Source of the DNA: Nitrospira sp.
GTDB lineage: Bacteria; Nitrospirota; Nitrospiria; Nitrospirales; Nitrospiraceae
NCBI GenBank assembly: GCA_024760545.1
Contig: CP060502.1
Span: 62,001 to 126,000 of the forward strand
Reading direction: 5' to 3'
Length of the DNA stretch: 64,000 nucleotides
Below, in pieces: positions 43,124 to 50,909 of the stretch. The translations under genes were made by a program, and so were the position numbers. The stretch's first letter is position 1, and the number at the start of each line of letters is the position of its first letter. The notes beneath the pieces were generated by a model. It was not told where the DNA came from and did no database searches. It saw nothing but the letters and a program-made list of their open reading frames with translations.

Positions 43124-43382
43124 ACGACTGACTGGTCACAGGCGCTAAGTCATCACTCGTTCAGCATGTGCCGGCTGATGGCTACAGACTTGCCTCAAGA
43201 AAGACTGCCTCTGACGGGTAGGTGTTCGGCCTGTTCAGACCGTCACGGTTAGGCTTTGGAAAGCACCCAATTTCAATCCATCGGGAAGGACAGTATCGAG
43301 TTTTCAACAGAGGCATCGAGATGTGAGACTGCCCGAGGTATTGAACTGTTCTTTCTGTGGAGAAAAGCGATCAACTGTCAGT

Positions 43383-44105
43383 TCACATCGCGAGCCATTT
43401 GGCATAGGCCCGGACATCAATCATCGGAACGGTTGCGCTACTCTGAAGCCGTGCAATGAGCTCCAGCAGGAACGCGGTTGCAGGTTTCCCCTGGGGCGTG
43501 ATGGTGTAACACCCAGCCCTGTCCAAACCAAATATCCCATGCGCCGCCACACAGCCTAGATCCAAACGGCGATCCCCTTGGCTTCGCTCCAATGCGTCGG
43601 TCAGTGGCTTCCCAAGGGCCGGGCTCCAGTTGCTCTCAAAGGTCAACAGTCCGCCCAGAATATGCGGCAAGGGTTTCGGTGGATAGACCCCGCCGGCGTG
43701 AGGAATTGGCAGGCTGGTTCGGTGGAGTTTGCGCACGCTTTCAACCTTAATCTGAGCATACTCCACCTCGCCCGCGTTGATGGCCTGCTTCGCTTCGAAC
43801 ACGCCATAGACGCTTTCTGCAGGGACAACGATCTGACCTTCGTAGTCAAAGATAAATGGCGAGTACTGCCGGTCAAAGATCACGATGTCCATCTGCTGAC
43901 TGAAAACCCCCTCGCTGTCGACGACGTGAGACTTCTTGGCCTGATAGCGCTGGGGGAGATATTTTTGTAGCAGCTCAAGCCACACGTGCTCGCTGGCATC
44001 ACCCTTGGTCGTCGAGTGCCCGAACGACTCCCGGGCGCGCGCGAGGCGATGTTCGATGTCGTCGTGGAGATTCGCCAATAGTTTCGCAAGGGACCAGGTG
44101 TTCAT
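43383..44105 (-). CDS. nucC: NucC CBASS effector nuclease
   Basis: A 240-residue nuclease matching Escherichia coli NucC along its whole length as I remember that sequence. It reads WSLAKLLANLHDDIEHRL, KGDASE, a QQMDIVIFDRQYSPFIF block with D73, and VYGVFEAKQA with E104 and K106. The tail is GGLLTFESNWSPALG then TVPMIDVRAYAKWLA. The Asp-Glu-x-Lys active site falls at the same residue numbers as in E. coli NucC. In studied systems NucC is a trimer that binds cyclic tri-adenylate and, as a hexamer, cuts double-stranded DNA. It is the last gene of the CBASS operon, 11 bp after the CD-NTase. Confidence 0.92.
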   Translation of the reverse strand: MNTWSLAKLLANLHDDIEHRLARARESFGHSTTKGDASEHVWLELLQKYLPQRYQAKKSHVVDSEGVFSQQMDIVIFDRQYSPFIFDYEGQIVVPAESVYGVFEAKQAINAGEVEYAQIKVESVRKLHRTSLPIPHAGGVYPPKPLPHILGGLLTFESNWSPALGKPLTDALERSQGDRRLDLGCVAAHGIFGLDRAGCYTITPQGKPATAFLLELIARLQSSATVPMIDVRAYAKWLAM

Positions 44106-44116
44106 TCATCCACCCG

Positions 44117-45007
44117 TTATGAGAGGGGAAAATATTCCCCGAGAATCTCACGCCAGATACGTAGACTCTCGCCCTGGCGGCCGCTTTCCTCTGCTCGTCG
44201 CGCAATCGTAGCCTTGCGTTGCGCCTCCTGCAGCGCTTTCCTCGCGGCGGCACTAAGGGTTGGTGTCATCTGGTCAGACACAGGAGGGCCCAGACCGGCT
44301 GGATCCGGCCACGGTCGACCGATGTTGGCCTCTAGCGCAGCAAAGAGGTTGCGGATCTCGTCGGGATAGTTTGAGAATGGCGCTTCCACGAGCTCCAGGG
44401 CCATGACCTCAATGAGGAACGAAGGCTTAATCGGCTTACCACTCGTTCGGTTCCAGCCTTTTGCCATCTTCACGAGCGGCACCCAGCGCCCGCTTAGTTC
44501 CTTGTTCTTGGCCGTCGATCGTTCCTGGTGCACTTCTGGATTTGTCTTAATCCAAGTCCCCGTGATCTTGTCAGGGATTTCGTACTCGTCTTTACCGGAC
44601 TGAAATGCAGGGACCGAGTCGATGCTCAGCACCTTACCGTCATGTTCCTCGGGATAGTAGCTCTTCGCGAATTCCACCGTAACTGAGCGTCGCCCGATCT
44701 CCACCTGCCCCGGTTCGACGTACTTCTGCTTCAGGCACTTCTCAAACGCCTGCAGCGTGTCAATCGGAGGCTTTTCACGCCGCCAAAGTTCCGCTGGACC
44801 GAGGACAAACAGCACGTCCACGTCTTTCAGCGGTTTGGTCTTGGTATGGCGGCTGTACGAACCGGAGAGAAAATCTTGTGTCAGGTCAAACGATGACCGA
44901 ATGCAGTTCCGCACATCCTGTTGCCGGTTTGCGGCATCGTTTTTCTCGGTCTCACTCAGCTCGAGGCGTTGCCGGAATTTGTCGAAAGCCTGCGTGGTAG
45001 TCAACAT
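44117..45007 (-). CDS. CBASS CD-NTase (oligonucleotide cyclase)
   Basis: A 296-residue nucleotidyltransferase: GS motif with S50 (FLSGSYSRHT, 47-56), the catalytic Asp pair in LKDVDVLFVLG (D62, D64), and a third Asp in VLSIDSVPAF (D130). The C-terminal helical part, RPSFLIEVMALELV-like, completes the fold. With NucC as partner, cyclic tri-adenylate is the likely product, as in the CdnC/CdnD groups; the exact clade is not clear. The terminal segment is Lys/Arg rich. It starts 6 bp after the HORMA stop, and the genes are in one operon. Confidence 0.9.
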   Translation of the reverse strand: MLTTTQAFDKFRQRLELSETEKNDAANRQQDVRNCIRSSFDLTQDFLSGSYSRHTKTKPLKDVDVLFVLGPAELWRREKPPIDTLQAFEKCLKQKYVEPGQVEIGRRSVTVEFAKSYYPEEHDGKVLSIDSVPAFQSGKDEYEIPDKITGTWIKTNPEVHQERSTAKNKELSGRWVPLVKMAKGWNRTSGKPIKPSFLIEVMALELVEAPFSNYPDEIRNLFAALEANIGRPWPDPAGLGPPVSDQMTPTLSAAARKALQEAQRKATIARRAEESGRQGESLRIWREILGEYFPLS

Positions 45008-45013
45008 GGCTCC

Positions 45014-45520
45014 CTATCTCCAGTACGTGACGCCTGCAGTCATATGACCTGTGGCGATCACCGTGCCGGCTTGTCGTGCCGAAAGATGGCTCGTTGACAG
45101 GAAAGCGCAATCACAAAGGCCGTCCACCCAGGGTGCCCTATCGCTTGTGCAAAGCACAATACGATAGACGCAGTCGTTCGTAGGTCGACTGGCCTTCGCG
45201 ATGAGTTGCCGGAGATAGTTCTTGTCGAGCCACATATCGTCGTTAATCCCTGAGCCAGAGTAGCCAACAGGAAATTCCCAACGTGCGGCGACTGCCGTCG
45301 CGCCTGGCCTATAAAATTCGACAACGACGTTCGTCAGATGCCCGCTGCGCAGCCACGTCCGGATACCACGTTCGATCGTCTCCCAATCCTGCATCAGCTT
45401 TTCAGGGCTGAGGCCATTCTCGCGGATCACCTCGCGGAGCGTGTTACGAAGGTTGTCGCTGAGAAAGACGATGCTGTGGGTCTGCGTATAGGTCGTGGTC
45501 TGTGCATACGCGACGGTCAT
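45014..45520 (-). CDS. cap7: bacterial HORMA-domain protein (CBASS regulator)
   Basis: A 168-residue protein with the bacterial HORMA pattern: YTQTHSIVFLSDNLRNTLREVIRENGLSPEKLMQDWETIERGIRTWLRSGHLTNVVVEFY, then AARWEFPVGYSGSG, and a C-terminal seat-belt-like tail TAGVTYWR. HORMA proteins hold the CD-NTase active after binding a partner peptide and are released by the TRIP13-like ATPase. It is between the second HORMA-associated gene (45522) and the CD-NTase. An AAAGGAT site precedes it. Confidence 0.85.
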   Translation of the reverse strand: MTVAYAQTTTYTQTHSIVFLSDNLRNTLREVIRENGLSPEKLMQDWETIERGIRTWLRSGHLTNVVVEFYRPGATAVAARWEFPVGYSGSGINDDMWLDKNYLRQLIAKASRPTNDCVYRIVLCTSDRAPWVDGLCDCAFLSTSHLSARQAGTVIATGHMTAGVTYWR

Positions 45521-45521
45521 A

Positions 45522-45989
45522 TTATCCTTTCAGGTGCCAATCAACGACGATGGGACTGCTCGCTTTACTAGTTACACTGAATTCTTCGGTCTCGGCCCAC
45601 TCTTCTTCAGCCACGTCGAACACCCGTATGCGAGGCGACGTCTTCGCCAGTGACGCTGTGACCCATGCCATGTCCTCGCGGGCGCAGGGGACGTGCATGG
45701 TCCAATCCCCGGCGGTTGGGTTCCAGCCTAAAGAATCCACCGCACTTCCTTCCTCGATCGCCGCCATGCCATACCGGCAATAGATACGAAGCTGCGGGCC
45801 AACTCCCTCGAGCACAATGGGACGAGCCGCCGGATGCTCGTCGGTGATGAGCGAGCCCATGACTCCGCTAACGGCCTTAAGCTGCTGGATGTCGCGCGAA
45901 TCCACACCAGTAACGAGACCAATAATCTGCTGCCATGTCTCGGTCGCGGAACGGTGAGGGATGGAACTGATGTCGCGCCGTACTCTCAT
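45522..45989 (-). CDS. second HORMA-associated CBASS protein
   Basis: A 155-residue protein of unclear family: WQQIIGLVTGVDSRDIQQLKAVSGVMGSLITDEHPAARPIVLEGVGPQLRIYCRYGMAAIEEGSAVD, ending VTSKASSPIVVDWHLKG. It lies between the TRIP13-like and HORMA genes, where some type III CBASS loci encode a second HORMA-type protein or its closure-peptide partner. It overlaps the ATPase by 4 bp (ATGA) and ends 1 bp before the HORMA start. I call it HORMA3/Cap8-like by position and size only; the C-terminal tail could be the closure peptide for the first HORMA. Confidence 0.6.
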   Translation of the reverse strand: MRVRRDISSIPHRSATETWQQIIGLVTGVDSRDIQQLKAVSGVMGSLITDEHPAARPIVLEGVGPQLRIYCRYGMAAIEEGSAVDSLGWNPTAGDWTMHVPCAREDMAWVTASLAKTSPRIRVFDVAEEEWAETEEFSVTSKASSPIVVDWHLKG

Positions 45990-46864
45990 TGGCTTATTCC
46001 CTTCTGGACTTTCAGGGCCTGCCGGAACGAGGATTCAATCTGCGAGACCGTGAGCCGGTTGGGGTCTTTGGCGGTCTCAAGATCGGAGGCCATTGCGGCG
46101 AAAATCCCCTTGCGGATGCGTCGGCCATCAAGGCCATCAGCTGCTTTCGCCAAACGGTCTGCCTGCCCTTCGAGAGCCTTCACATTTCTCCACACACTGC
46201 CGACCGACCTCAGCGTATCGGCGATGATCTCTGAACGGGCGATCGCGTTTGGAAGACCGATCTCCTCCACATGGTCGGCGCGAGACAGCACCGCGGCGTC
46301 GAGCGCGTCCGGAAAATTTGTCGTTGCGATGAGCAGGATGTTACGGTGGTCGCGTGTGAGCCGGTCCATGCCAGCTAAGGCCGCATCTGTGGCCCGGTGG
46401 ACATCGATGGGATTGGCCTCAAGGCTGAGGCGATGGCGGGAAACGGCGAGGGTCTCCACCTCGTCCAGCAACACAATCGCAACGCCATCCATCCCCAGCT
46501 CGGGAATCGTCTGTTCGAACAGCTTGGCGACAGCCTGTTGACTGCGACCGAGGGCTGAGCTGGTCAGAGCGTGCGGATCAATCTCAGCAAATGTGGTCTT
46601 GGTTCCTGGAAGGCGCTCGGCGATCTGATTGGCCAGCCCTCGACCTAGCGTCGTTTTGCCTGTCCCGGGTGCGCCGGTCAGGAGGATCAGGCCGTGGATC
46701 GGGGCCTCGGCGAACGGGAGTTGCTGGCGCACCGTGAGTGCAAGGAGGGCCTGCGCGAGCAGGCGTTCGCGGACGCCTGCCTCCAGTTTGATCGATGTCC
46801 AGGCTGGAGAGAAGTCTTTATGAGGCAGCTGACACTGACGCGCCACGCCTACAGGATTGCTCAT
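45986..46864 (-). CDS. cap6: TRIP13/Pch2-like AAA+ ATPase (CBASS)
   Basis: A 292-residue AAA+ ATPase: Walker A GAPGTGKTT (64-72), Walker B IVLLDEVETLAVSRHR (D134, E135), sensor-1 IATTNFPDALD and sensor-2-type GLDGRRIRK. It remodels HORMA proteins and thereby limits CD-NTase activation. It is the first gene of the CBASS operon, divergent from the XRE-ImmA gene. Its N-terminus (MSNPVGVARQCQLPHKDF) is short compared with eukaryotic TRIP13. The operator-like repeats lie in the 112-bp region upstream. Confidence 0.9.
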   Translation of the reverse strand: MSNPVGVARQCQLPHKDFSPAWTSIKLEAGVRERLLAQALLALTVRQQLPFAEAPIHGLILLTGAPGTGKTTLGRGLANQIAERLPGTKTTFAEIDPHALTSSALGRSQQAVAKLFEQTIPELGMDGVAIVLLDEVETLAVSRHRLSLEANPIDVHRATDAALAGMDRLTRDHRNILLIATTNFPDALDAAVLSRADHVEEIGLPNAIARSEIIADTLRSVGSVWRNVKALEGQADRLAKAADGLDGRRIRKGIFAAMASDLETAKDPNRLTVSQIESSFRQALKVQKGISQ

Positions 46865-46906
46865 GTGGTGCGCTCACTCATAGCGTAAGAATGCCCAGCT
46901 TGAATC

Positions 46907-46967
46907 CACTTGCATTGCTTATGGTGGCAGTTTACAATACATACGGATTATATGCAAGTGTAAACTG
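46907..46967. promoter_or_regulatory. nested inverted-repeat operator between CBASS and XRE-ImmA
   Basis: CAGTTTACA (46928-46936) faces TGTAAACTG (46959-46967) as a perfect 9-bp inverted repeat. In addition CACTTGCA (46907-46914) faces TGCAAGTG (46953-46960). The right half therefore reads as one continuous site TGCAAGTGTAAACTG. It lies between the divergent TRIP13-like gene and the XRE-ImmA gene, as expected for an operator of the latter. Confidence 0.7.
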
Positions 46968-46976
46968 GGAGGTAAG

Positions 46977-48074
46977 ATGATCGGAGACCGCATCAGAGTC
47001 GCCAGGAGAAAAGCTGGCCTCTCGCTCCGTGCCCTCTCTTCTGCGATGGGGGAGAAGGTCACGGCGCAGGCCATCGGCAAGTACGAGCGGGGCGAGGACA
47101 TCCCAAGCTCTGGAGTTCTGCTCGCGCTTGCCGTAGCTCTCAAAGTGTCTGTGGCCTATCTGCTCGACACGCAGGGTATCCAACTAACCGGCGTCGAGTT
47201 TAGGAAGAAGGCTGACACCACTGTACGCGATAGGGCACATGTGGAGACGGAAGTGCTCGAATGGATCGAGCGCTACTTGCAGGTAGAATCCATCCTGGAA
47301 CTCGATAGTACGCATTGGCAAACCCCCATCTCGCCCCCTCAAAAGCTCAGGAGAGTGGAGGACGCAGAGCAGTTGGCCCGCGACGTGCGCAACGCCTGGA
47401 AGCTCGGTCTCGACCCGATTCCCAACATGACGGAGTTGCTTGAGGAGAAGGGCCTCAAGGTGCTGGTGGTCCCGCTTTCGAAACGCATCTCCGGGTTCAC
47501 CTGTCTAGTGGGACGGGCTGACTGTGAGCGGAAACTGCCCGTCATCGTGGTGAACAGTTACTTTCCGCTCGAACGCAGACGCCTGACGCTGGCGCATGAA
47601 CTGGCGCATCGACTCATCGACCCTGAGAGCCTGTCGGATAAGGAGGAGGAAAAGGCTGGTACGATCTTCGCCGGTGCTCTCATGATGACGCGCGAACACC
47701 TCTTGCTTGAGGTCGGCAAACATCGCCATGCCCTAGGATACCGAGAACTGATTGATCTGAAGCGACTGTATCGCGTCAGTGGTGCCGCACTCCTCATGCG
47801 ACTCTACCAACTGAACGTCATTAACGAGTCCACGCTGGTCTATGCGTTTCAGGGAATTGCGCGCGGGTGGCGAACGCACGAGCCGGAGGAGCTTGAGCTC
47901 GAATCCCAACGTGGGCAATGGGAGCGGCCTCGACGCTTTGAGCGCCTGTGCTACCGCTCCTTGGCGGAAGGATTGATTTCACTGACGAAGGCTGCCGAGT
48001 TATTGCGGCTTCCCGTCCCTGATGTGGAGGCGGGCCTGAAGGGGCCGCACGCGGATGAGGATCATCGTCAGTGA
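46977..48074 (+). CDS. XRE repressor fused to ImmA/IrrE-type zinc peptidase
   Basis: A 365-residue protein. An XRE helix-turn-helix occupies 1-65 (RIRVARRKAGLSLRALSSAMGEKVTAQAIGKYERGEDIPS). A metallopeptidase domain follows with TLAHELAHRLID, giving the HExxH zinc site at H207-H211. Proteins of this COG2856 type sense stress and cleave a repressor or themselves. It is divergent from the CBASS operon, with an operator between them. In some CBASS loci separate repressor and peptidase genes (CapH/CapP) have this role. Here the two functions are in one chain. It overlaps a PIN-domain gene by 20 bp, so a toxin-antitoxin pair is equally possible. Confidence 0.85.
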   Translation: MIGDRIRVARRKAGLSLRALSSAMGEKVTAQAIGKYERGEDIPSSGVLLALAVALKVSVAYLLDTQGIQLTGVEFRKKADTTVRDRAHVETEVLEWIERYLQVESILELDSTHWQTPISPPQKLRRVEDAEQLARDVRNAWKLGLDPIPNMTELLEEKGLKVLVVPLSKRISGFTCLVGRADCERKLPVIVVNSYFPLERRRLTLAHELAHRLIDPESLSDKEEEKAGTIFAGALMMTREHLLLEVGKHRHALGYRELIDLKRLYRVSGAALLMRLYQLNVINESTLVYAFQGIARGWRTHEPEELELESQRGQWERPRRFERLCYRSLAEGLISLTKAAELLRLPVPDVEAGLKGPHADEDHRQ

Positions 48075-48564
48075 CAGCAGTTGTTTGATCGACCTCAGGA
48101 AGGCCTCATTGCTCAATGCGTTCTTGAGCCTACCATACGAGATATGTATCCCTAATACACTGTTCGAGGAGGAGTTGCTCAAATTTACCGCCGCTCAGAA
48201 GGAAGCCCTGGTCCAGGGTGGGTTAAAAGTGATCGATATACCAGGTCCAGGTGTGCTGCGCGCGCAGGAAGTCATTCGCGCCAAGCCACGCCTCTCCATT
48301 CATGACGGGTTTGTCTTTGCACTGGCCGAGAGTCACCAGGAATCCATCTTGGTAACCGGTGACGGCGGTCTCAAGGCACTCGCTATACGACACGGCATTG
48401 AAGTTCACGGCCTGCTCTGGGTTGTGGATCAAATTCATATCCATGGGTTTCAAAACGCAACAGCACTGGCGACCACATTGCGCGTACTTGCGGACGATAC
48501 TTCTGTAAGACTTCCGCGTCGCGAGTTGTTGGCGGCGATCCGGCGCTATGAGAGCAAGGGATAA
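48055..48564 (+). CDS. PIN-domain ribonuclease-like protein
   Basis: A 169-residue PIN-domain protein. Acidic residues that would bind metal are D7 (IIVSDSSCLIDL), a Glu near residue 38-40 (LFEEEL), D84 (SIHDGFVFALAE) and D102 (LVTGDGGLKALA). PIN proteins usually act as RNases in toxin-antitoxin modules. It overlaps the end of the XRE-ImmA gene by 20 bp and is thus coupled to it. With the XRE protein as antitoxin it would match known Xre-COG2856/PIN-type modules. No other toxin is seen. Confidence 0.82.
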   Translation: MRIIVSDSSCLIDLRKASLLNAFLSLPYEICIPNTLFEEELLKFTAAQKEALVQGGLKVIDIPGPGVLRAQEVIRAKPRLSIHDGFVFALAESHQESILVTGDGGLKALAIRHGIEVHGLLWVVDQIHIHGFQNATALATTLRVLADDTSVRLPRRELLAAIRRYESKG

Positions 48565-48697
48565 GAGTTGCTGCAAAAATGAGATTCCTCCCCTCAATTG
48601 AGCTGACCCCCAATCCTTGGAAGAGTCAGATTCGACAGGGTAGCTTGCTGCTGTCTGGTTTGCCATTCCTAATCCGGCGAGCGGTTCCCATGCGGTA

Positions 48698-48735
48698 GGG
48701 GTCATTCGCCGATTCTGCCAAAATTATACGCTGAC
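48698..48735. repeat. candidate Tn3-family terminal inverted repeat
   Basis: A 38-bp segment opening GGGGTCATTCGCC and closing ACGCTGAC sits at the 3' end of the transposase fragment, overlapping its stop codon. Tn3 family elements have 38-bp ends that begin GGGG and place tnpA next to one end, so this is likely the end of an old element. The partner end was not found. Confidence 0.6.
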
Positions 48736-49030
48736 GGTTGAGTAGAGAACCGGGTAATTCGTGTATCGGTCTGATGGTCGGGCTTGACACCTCTATCTGT
48801 GGGCCAAATGTAATCTCCGGTCAAACTGATATGGGACCACGCCAGCGGGGACAGGTGAGTGGCCCGTTCTTCTAGAAATCGCAGTTTGAGTGCGTGCAGC
48901 TTCTCCACGGCGTGTTCGAGATAGACGGTATTCCACAGCACAATCCCCGCCACCACGAGATTGAGGCCACTGGCCCGATAGCGCTGATCCTCGTAACTGT
49001 GTTCACGGACTTCCCCGAGACGATATCCCG
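48702..49030 (-). pseudogene. Tn3-family transposase, C-terminal remnant
   Basis: YRLGEVREHSYEDQRYRASGLNLVVAGIVLWNTVYLEHAVEKLHALKLRFLEERATHLSPLAWSHISLTGDYIW is the C-terminal part of a Tn3-type transposase (the RASGLNLVVAxIVLWNTVYL and LSPLxWxHIxLTGDYxW segments). About 110 residues remain of a protein near 1000, so it is dead. The frame is open on to 49139, but that extension is not transposase. It lies beside a 38-bp Tn3-type end and before the WYL gene, so the defence genes to the right may once have been Tn3 cargo. Confidence 0.8.
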
Positions 49031-49128
49031 CCTCTGCGGGGATAGTACGGTCGAATGAATTGTGGCAAGGTAAGGCCCTACGGGGATCATCCAGGTCGCT
49101 GGGGATCGAACTGCGCCGAGGAGGGGCC

Positions 49129-50112
49129 ATGCCACGCAACGATCAAGTCACGCGCCAGTGGCACTTGCTGCAGCGGCTGAGCGGGGCACGTCACGGGCTT
49201 ACGCTGGCTGAGCTTGTGGACGCGATCCCGCCGGACCTCACCCGGCATCCTCGCACAGTCCGTCGGGATTTGGCCGCCCTCGAAGCCTCGCACTTCCCCC
49301 TCCTCACCGACCGGGTGAACGGGGAGGTGCGTTGGCGCTTGCTCGACGGCTTCAAGAATATTCCGAGCCTCCGCCTGTCCCCGCCGGAATTGATGGCCCT
49401 GGCCTTCAGCCGGCAGTTGCTGACGCCACTCCAAGGGACGCTCATTGCGGCCTCGCTCAATTCCGCGCTCACGAAGATCACCGCAGCCATCCCGGCGGGG
49501 GCCACTGAGTATCTCCTGCGGCTGGACCAGTGGTTTTCCGTCGGGCTAGGTCCGCACAAGACGTACCGCCACCATCGCGAGACGATCGATAGGCTCTCCC
49601 AAGCGATCGCTCATCACCATACGGTGCAGATGCGGTATTTCTCGGCAGGACGCCACGCGACCACCCGGCGCGAAGTGGATCCGTACCGGCTGCGATATGT
49701 TGACGGCGGGCTCTACCTGATTGCCTATTGCCATTGGCGCAAGGACGTGCGGATGTTTGCGGTGGAGCGGATCAAGTCGCTCACCATGACGGACCATCCC
49801 TACCAAATGCCGCTCCACTTTGATCTCGATGCCTATGTCGAAGACACCCTCGTCGTCATGCGGGGAAAGCGGATCACGGTCGAAATCAAGTTCGATAAGG
49901 CCACGGCCGCCTGGGCGAAAGACCGCATCTGGCATCCCAGCCAGCAGGCGACGCCGCTTAAGAACGGCCAACTGCTCATGACGCTCTCAGTGGCGGACAC
50001 GAGAGAACTGCTTGGATGGATCCTCAGCTTTGGCAGTGGGGTTCAAGTCCTGAAGCCTGACCATCTCCGGTATGCCGTTAAAGAGGAAGCCCAAAAGCTC
50101 CTGGCCCAGTGA
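49129..50112 (+). CDS. WYL-domain helix-turn-helix regulator
   Basis: A 327-residue regulator: N-terminal winged helix (LQRLSGARHGLTLAELVDAIPPDLTRHPRTVRRDLAALEASHFPLL, about 12-60). The WYL domain follows (about 140-220: VQMRYFSAGRHATTRREVDPYRLRYVDGGLYLIAYCHWRKDVRMFAVERI). The C-terminal extension (residues 230-327) is the WCX-type domain. WYL regulators often control defence loci, including BREX, as BrxR does. It starts behind GAGGAGGGG, upstream of the AddAB-like and BREX genes on the same strand. That it governs those genes is inferred. Confidence 0.85.
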   Translation: MPRNDQVTRQWHLLQRLSGARHGLTLAELVDAIPPDLTRHPRTVRRDLAALEASHFPLLTDRVNGEVRWRLLDGFKNIPSLRLSPPELMALAFSRQLLTPLQGTLIAASLNSALTKITAAIPAGATEYLLRLDQWFSVGLGPHKTYRHHRETIDRLSQAIAHHHTVQMRYFSAGRHATTRREVDPYRLRYVDGGLYLIAYCHWRKDVRMFAVERIKSLTMTDHPYQMPLHFDLDAYVEDTLVVMRGKRITVEIKFDKATAAWAKDRIWHPSQQATPLKNGQLLMTLSVADTRELLGWILSFGSGVQVLKPDHLRYAVKEEAQKLLAQ

Positions 50113-50141
50113 CCTCAGATGTCACACCGCGGCTGATGACG

Positions 50142-50178
50142 CTGGCAGCCTGGTCCGTCTAACTCACAGTGCTGCCAG
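50142..50178 (+). terminator. hairpin after the WYL gene
   Basis: Perfect 8-bp stem CTGGCAGC (50142-50149) and GCTGCCAG (50171-50178) with a 21-nt loop, followed by AATTTT. A likely terminator separating the WYL regulator from the genes downstream. Confidence 0.5.
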
Positions 50179-50274
50179 GGAATTTTGCCAAACCCGCTTT
50201 GACCTGCCTTGGGACCTCTCCTGTCCTTACCTCCTCGTAAGATGTGCGCGATCAAGCCCAAGCAGGAGGTGTCC

Positions 50275-50706
50275 ATGACACTCGCGTTGATTCTGCTCCC
50301 GGTACTGATGCTAGTGACAAGCGAGGCCCATGCTGAGGATCTGGGCAATTTGAGTGCGAATCCGTTTCTCTTCGAGTCCACGGCCAACTCGCTGGGGCAG
50401 GGCAGTCCCTTTGCGCCAAACGGTGTGAACAATCCGTTCAGCCCCTACGGCAGTCCATTCAGTAACCAATCGGCGACCAACCCTTTCGCGACCGACGCGC
50501 CCAGGCTCTATGACCAACAGGGAAATTACCGGGGTAAGCTGAGCGCGAGTCCCTTTGATCCAGATTCCACGAGCAACCCGTATGGCCGATACGGTTCACC
50601 CCTTTCGCCGGACTCGTTGAACAATCCCTATGGGGCCGGGAGTCCGTTCAGGCCCGATTCCCCGAAGAATCCGTATGGGCAGGGTTGGCGAATTGAAGGG
50701 AACTGA
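50275..50706 (+). CDS. exported N-P-F/Y repeat protein, unknown
   Basis: A 143-residue protein with a signal peptide (MTLALILLPVLMLVTSEAHA). A low-complexity mature part is built of NPF/NPY, SPF and DS repeats (SANPFLFES, NNPFSPYGSPFS, SNPYGRYGSPLSPDSLNNPYGAGSPF). Similar proteins are widespread in bacteria as hypothetical genes. A strong GGAGG precedes the ATG. It follows the WYL gene and lies before the 50.9-51.3 kb intergenic element. It has no obvious link to defence. An exported, possibly surface-associated or structural role is speculative. Confidence 0.65.
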   Translation: MTLALILLPVLMLVTSEAHAEDLGNLSANPFLFESTANSLGQGSPFAPNGVNNPFSPYGSPFSNQSATNPFATDAPRLYDQQGNYRGKLSASPFDPDSTSNPYGRYGSPLSPDSLNNPYGAGSPFRPDSPKNPYGQGWRIEGN

Positions 50707-50708
50707 TC

Positions 50709-50909
50709 GTGTCGGATGCGGAAGAGAAAACTAGGCGACCGTTCATTCGAGGCGCGATTCTCGGCAGGCTTATCACGGGCGGGCTTACGGTGGCCGGCAC
50801 CTTCTATGATTTCAAAGGCCAACCGGCGGCACCCCGCGGCAGTGCCCAGCAGTTCGACGACATCCGGCAGCGGCAGCACCAATTGGACATCACGCACATG
50901 CGGGAGTAA
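50709..50909 (+). CDS. small protein, unknown (weak)
   Basis: A 66-residue frame with a GTG start and a GAAGGG site 7 bp upstream: SDAEEKTRRPFIRGAILGRLITGGLTVAGTFYDFKGQPAAPRGSAQQFDDIRQRQ. It has one short hydrophobic stretch (LITGGLTVAGTFY). It begins 2 bp after the N-P-F/Y repeat gene, which supports co-transcription. No family is recognised. Confidence 0.4.
   Translation: MSDAEEKTRRPFIRGAILGRLITGGLTVAGTFYDFKGQPAAPRGSAQQFDDIRQRQHQLDITHMRE

Noticed and set aside
43256-43459. Small plus-strand ORF beside nucC
   Set aside because: It overlaps the end of nucC on the opposite strand and lacks any family signal.
48602-48610. TGACCCC near 48602 as the partner end of the Tn3 repeat
   Set aside because: Only 7 bp match and the preceding bases do not follow the 38-bp end, so chance is likely.
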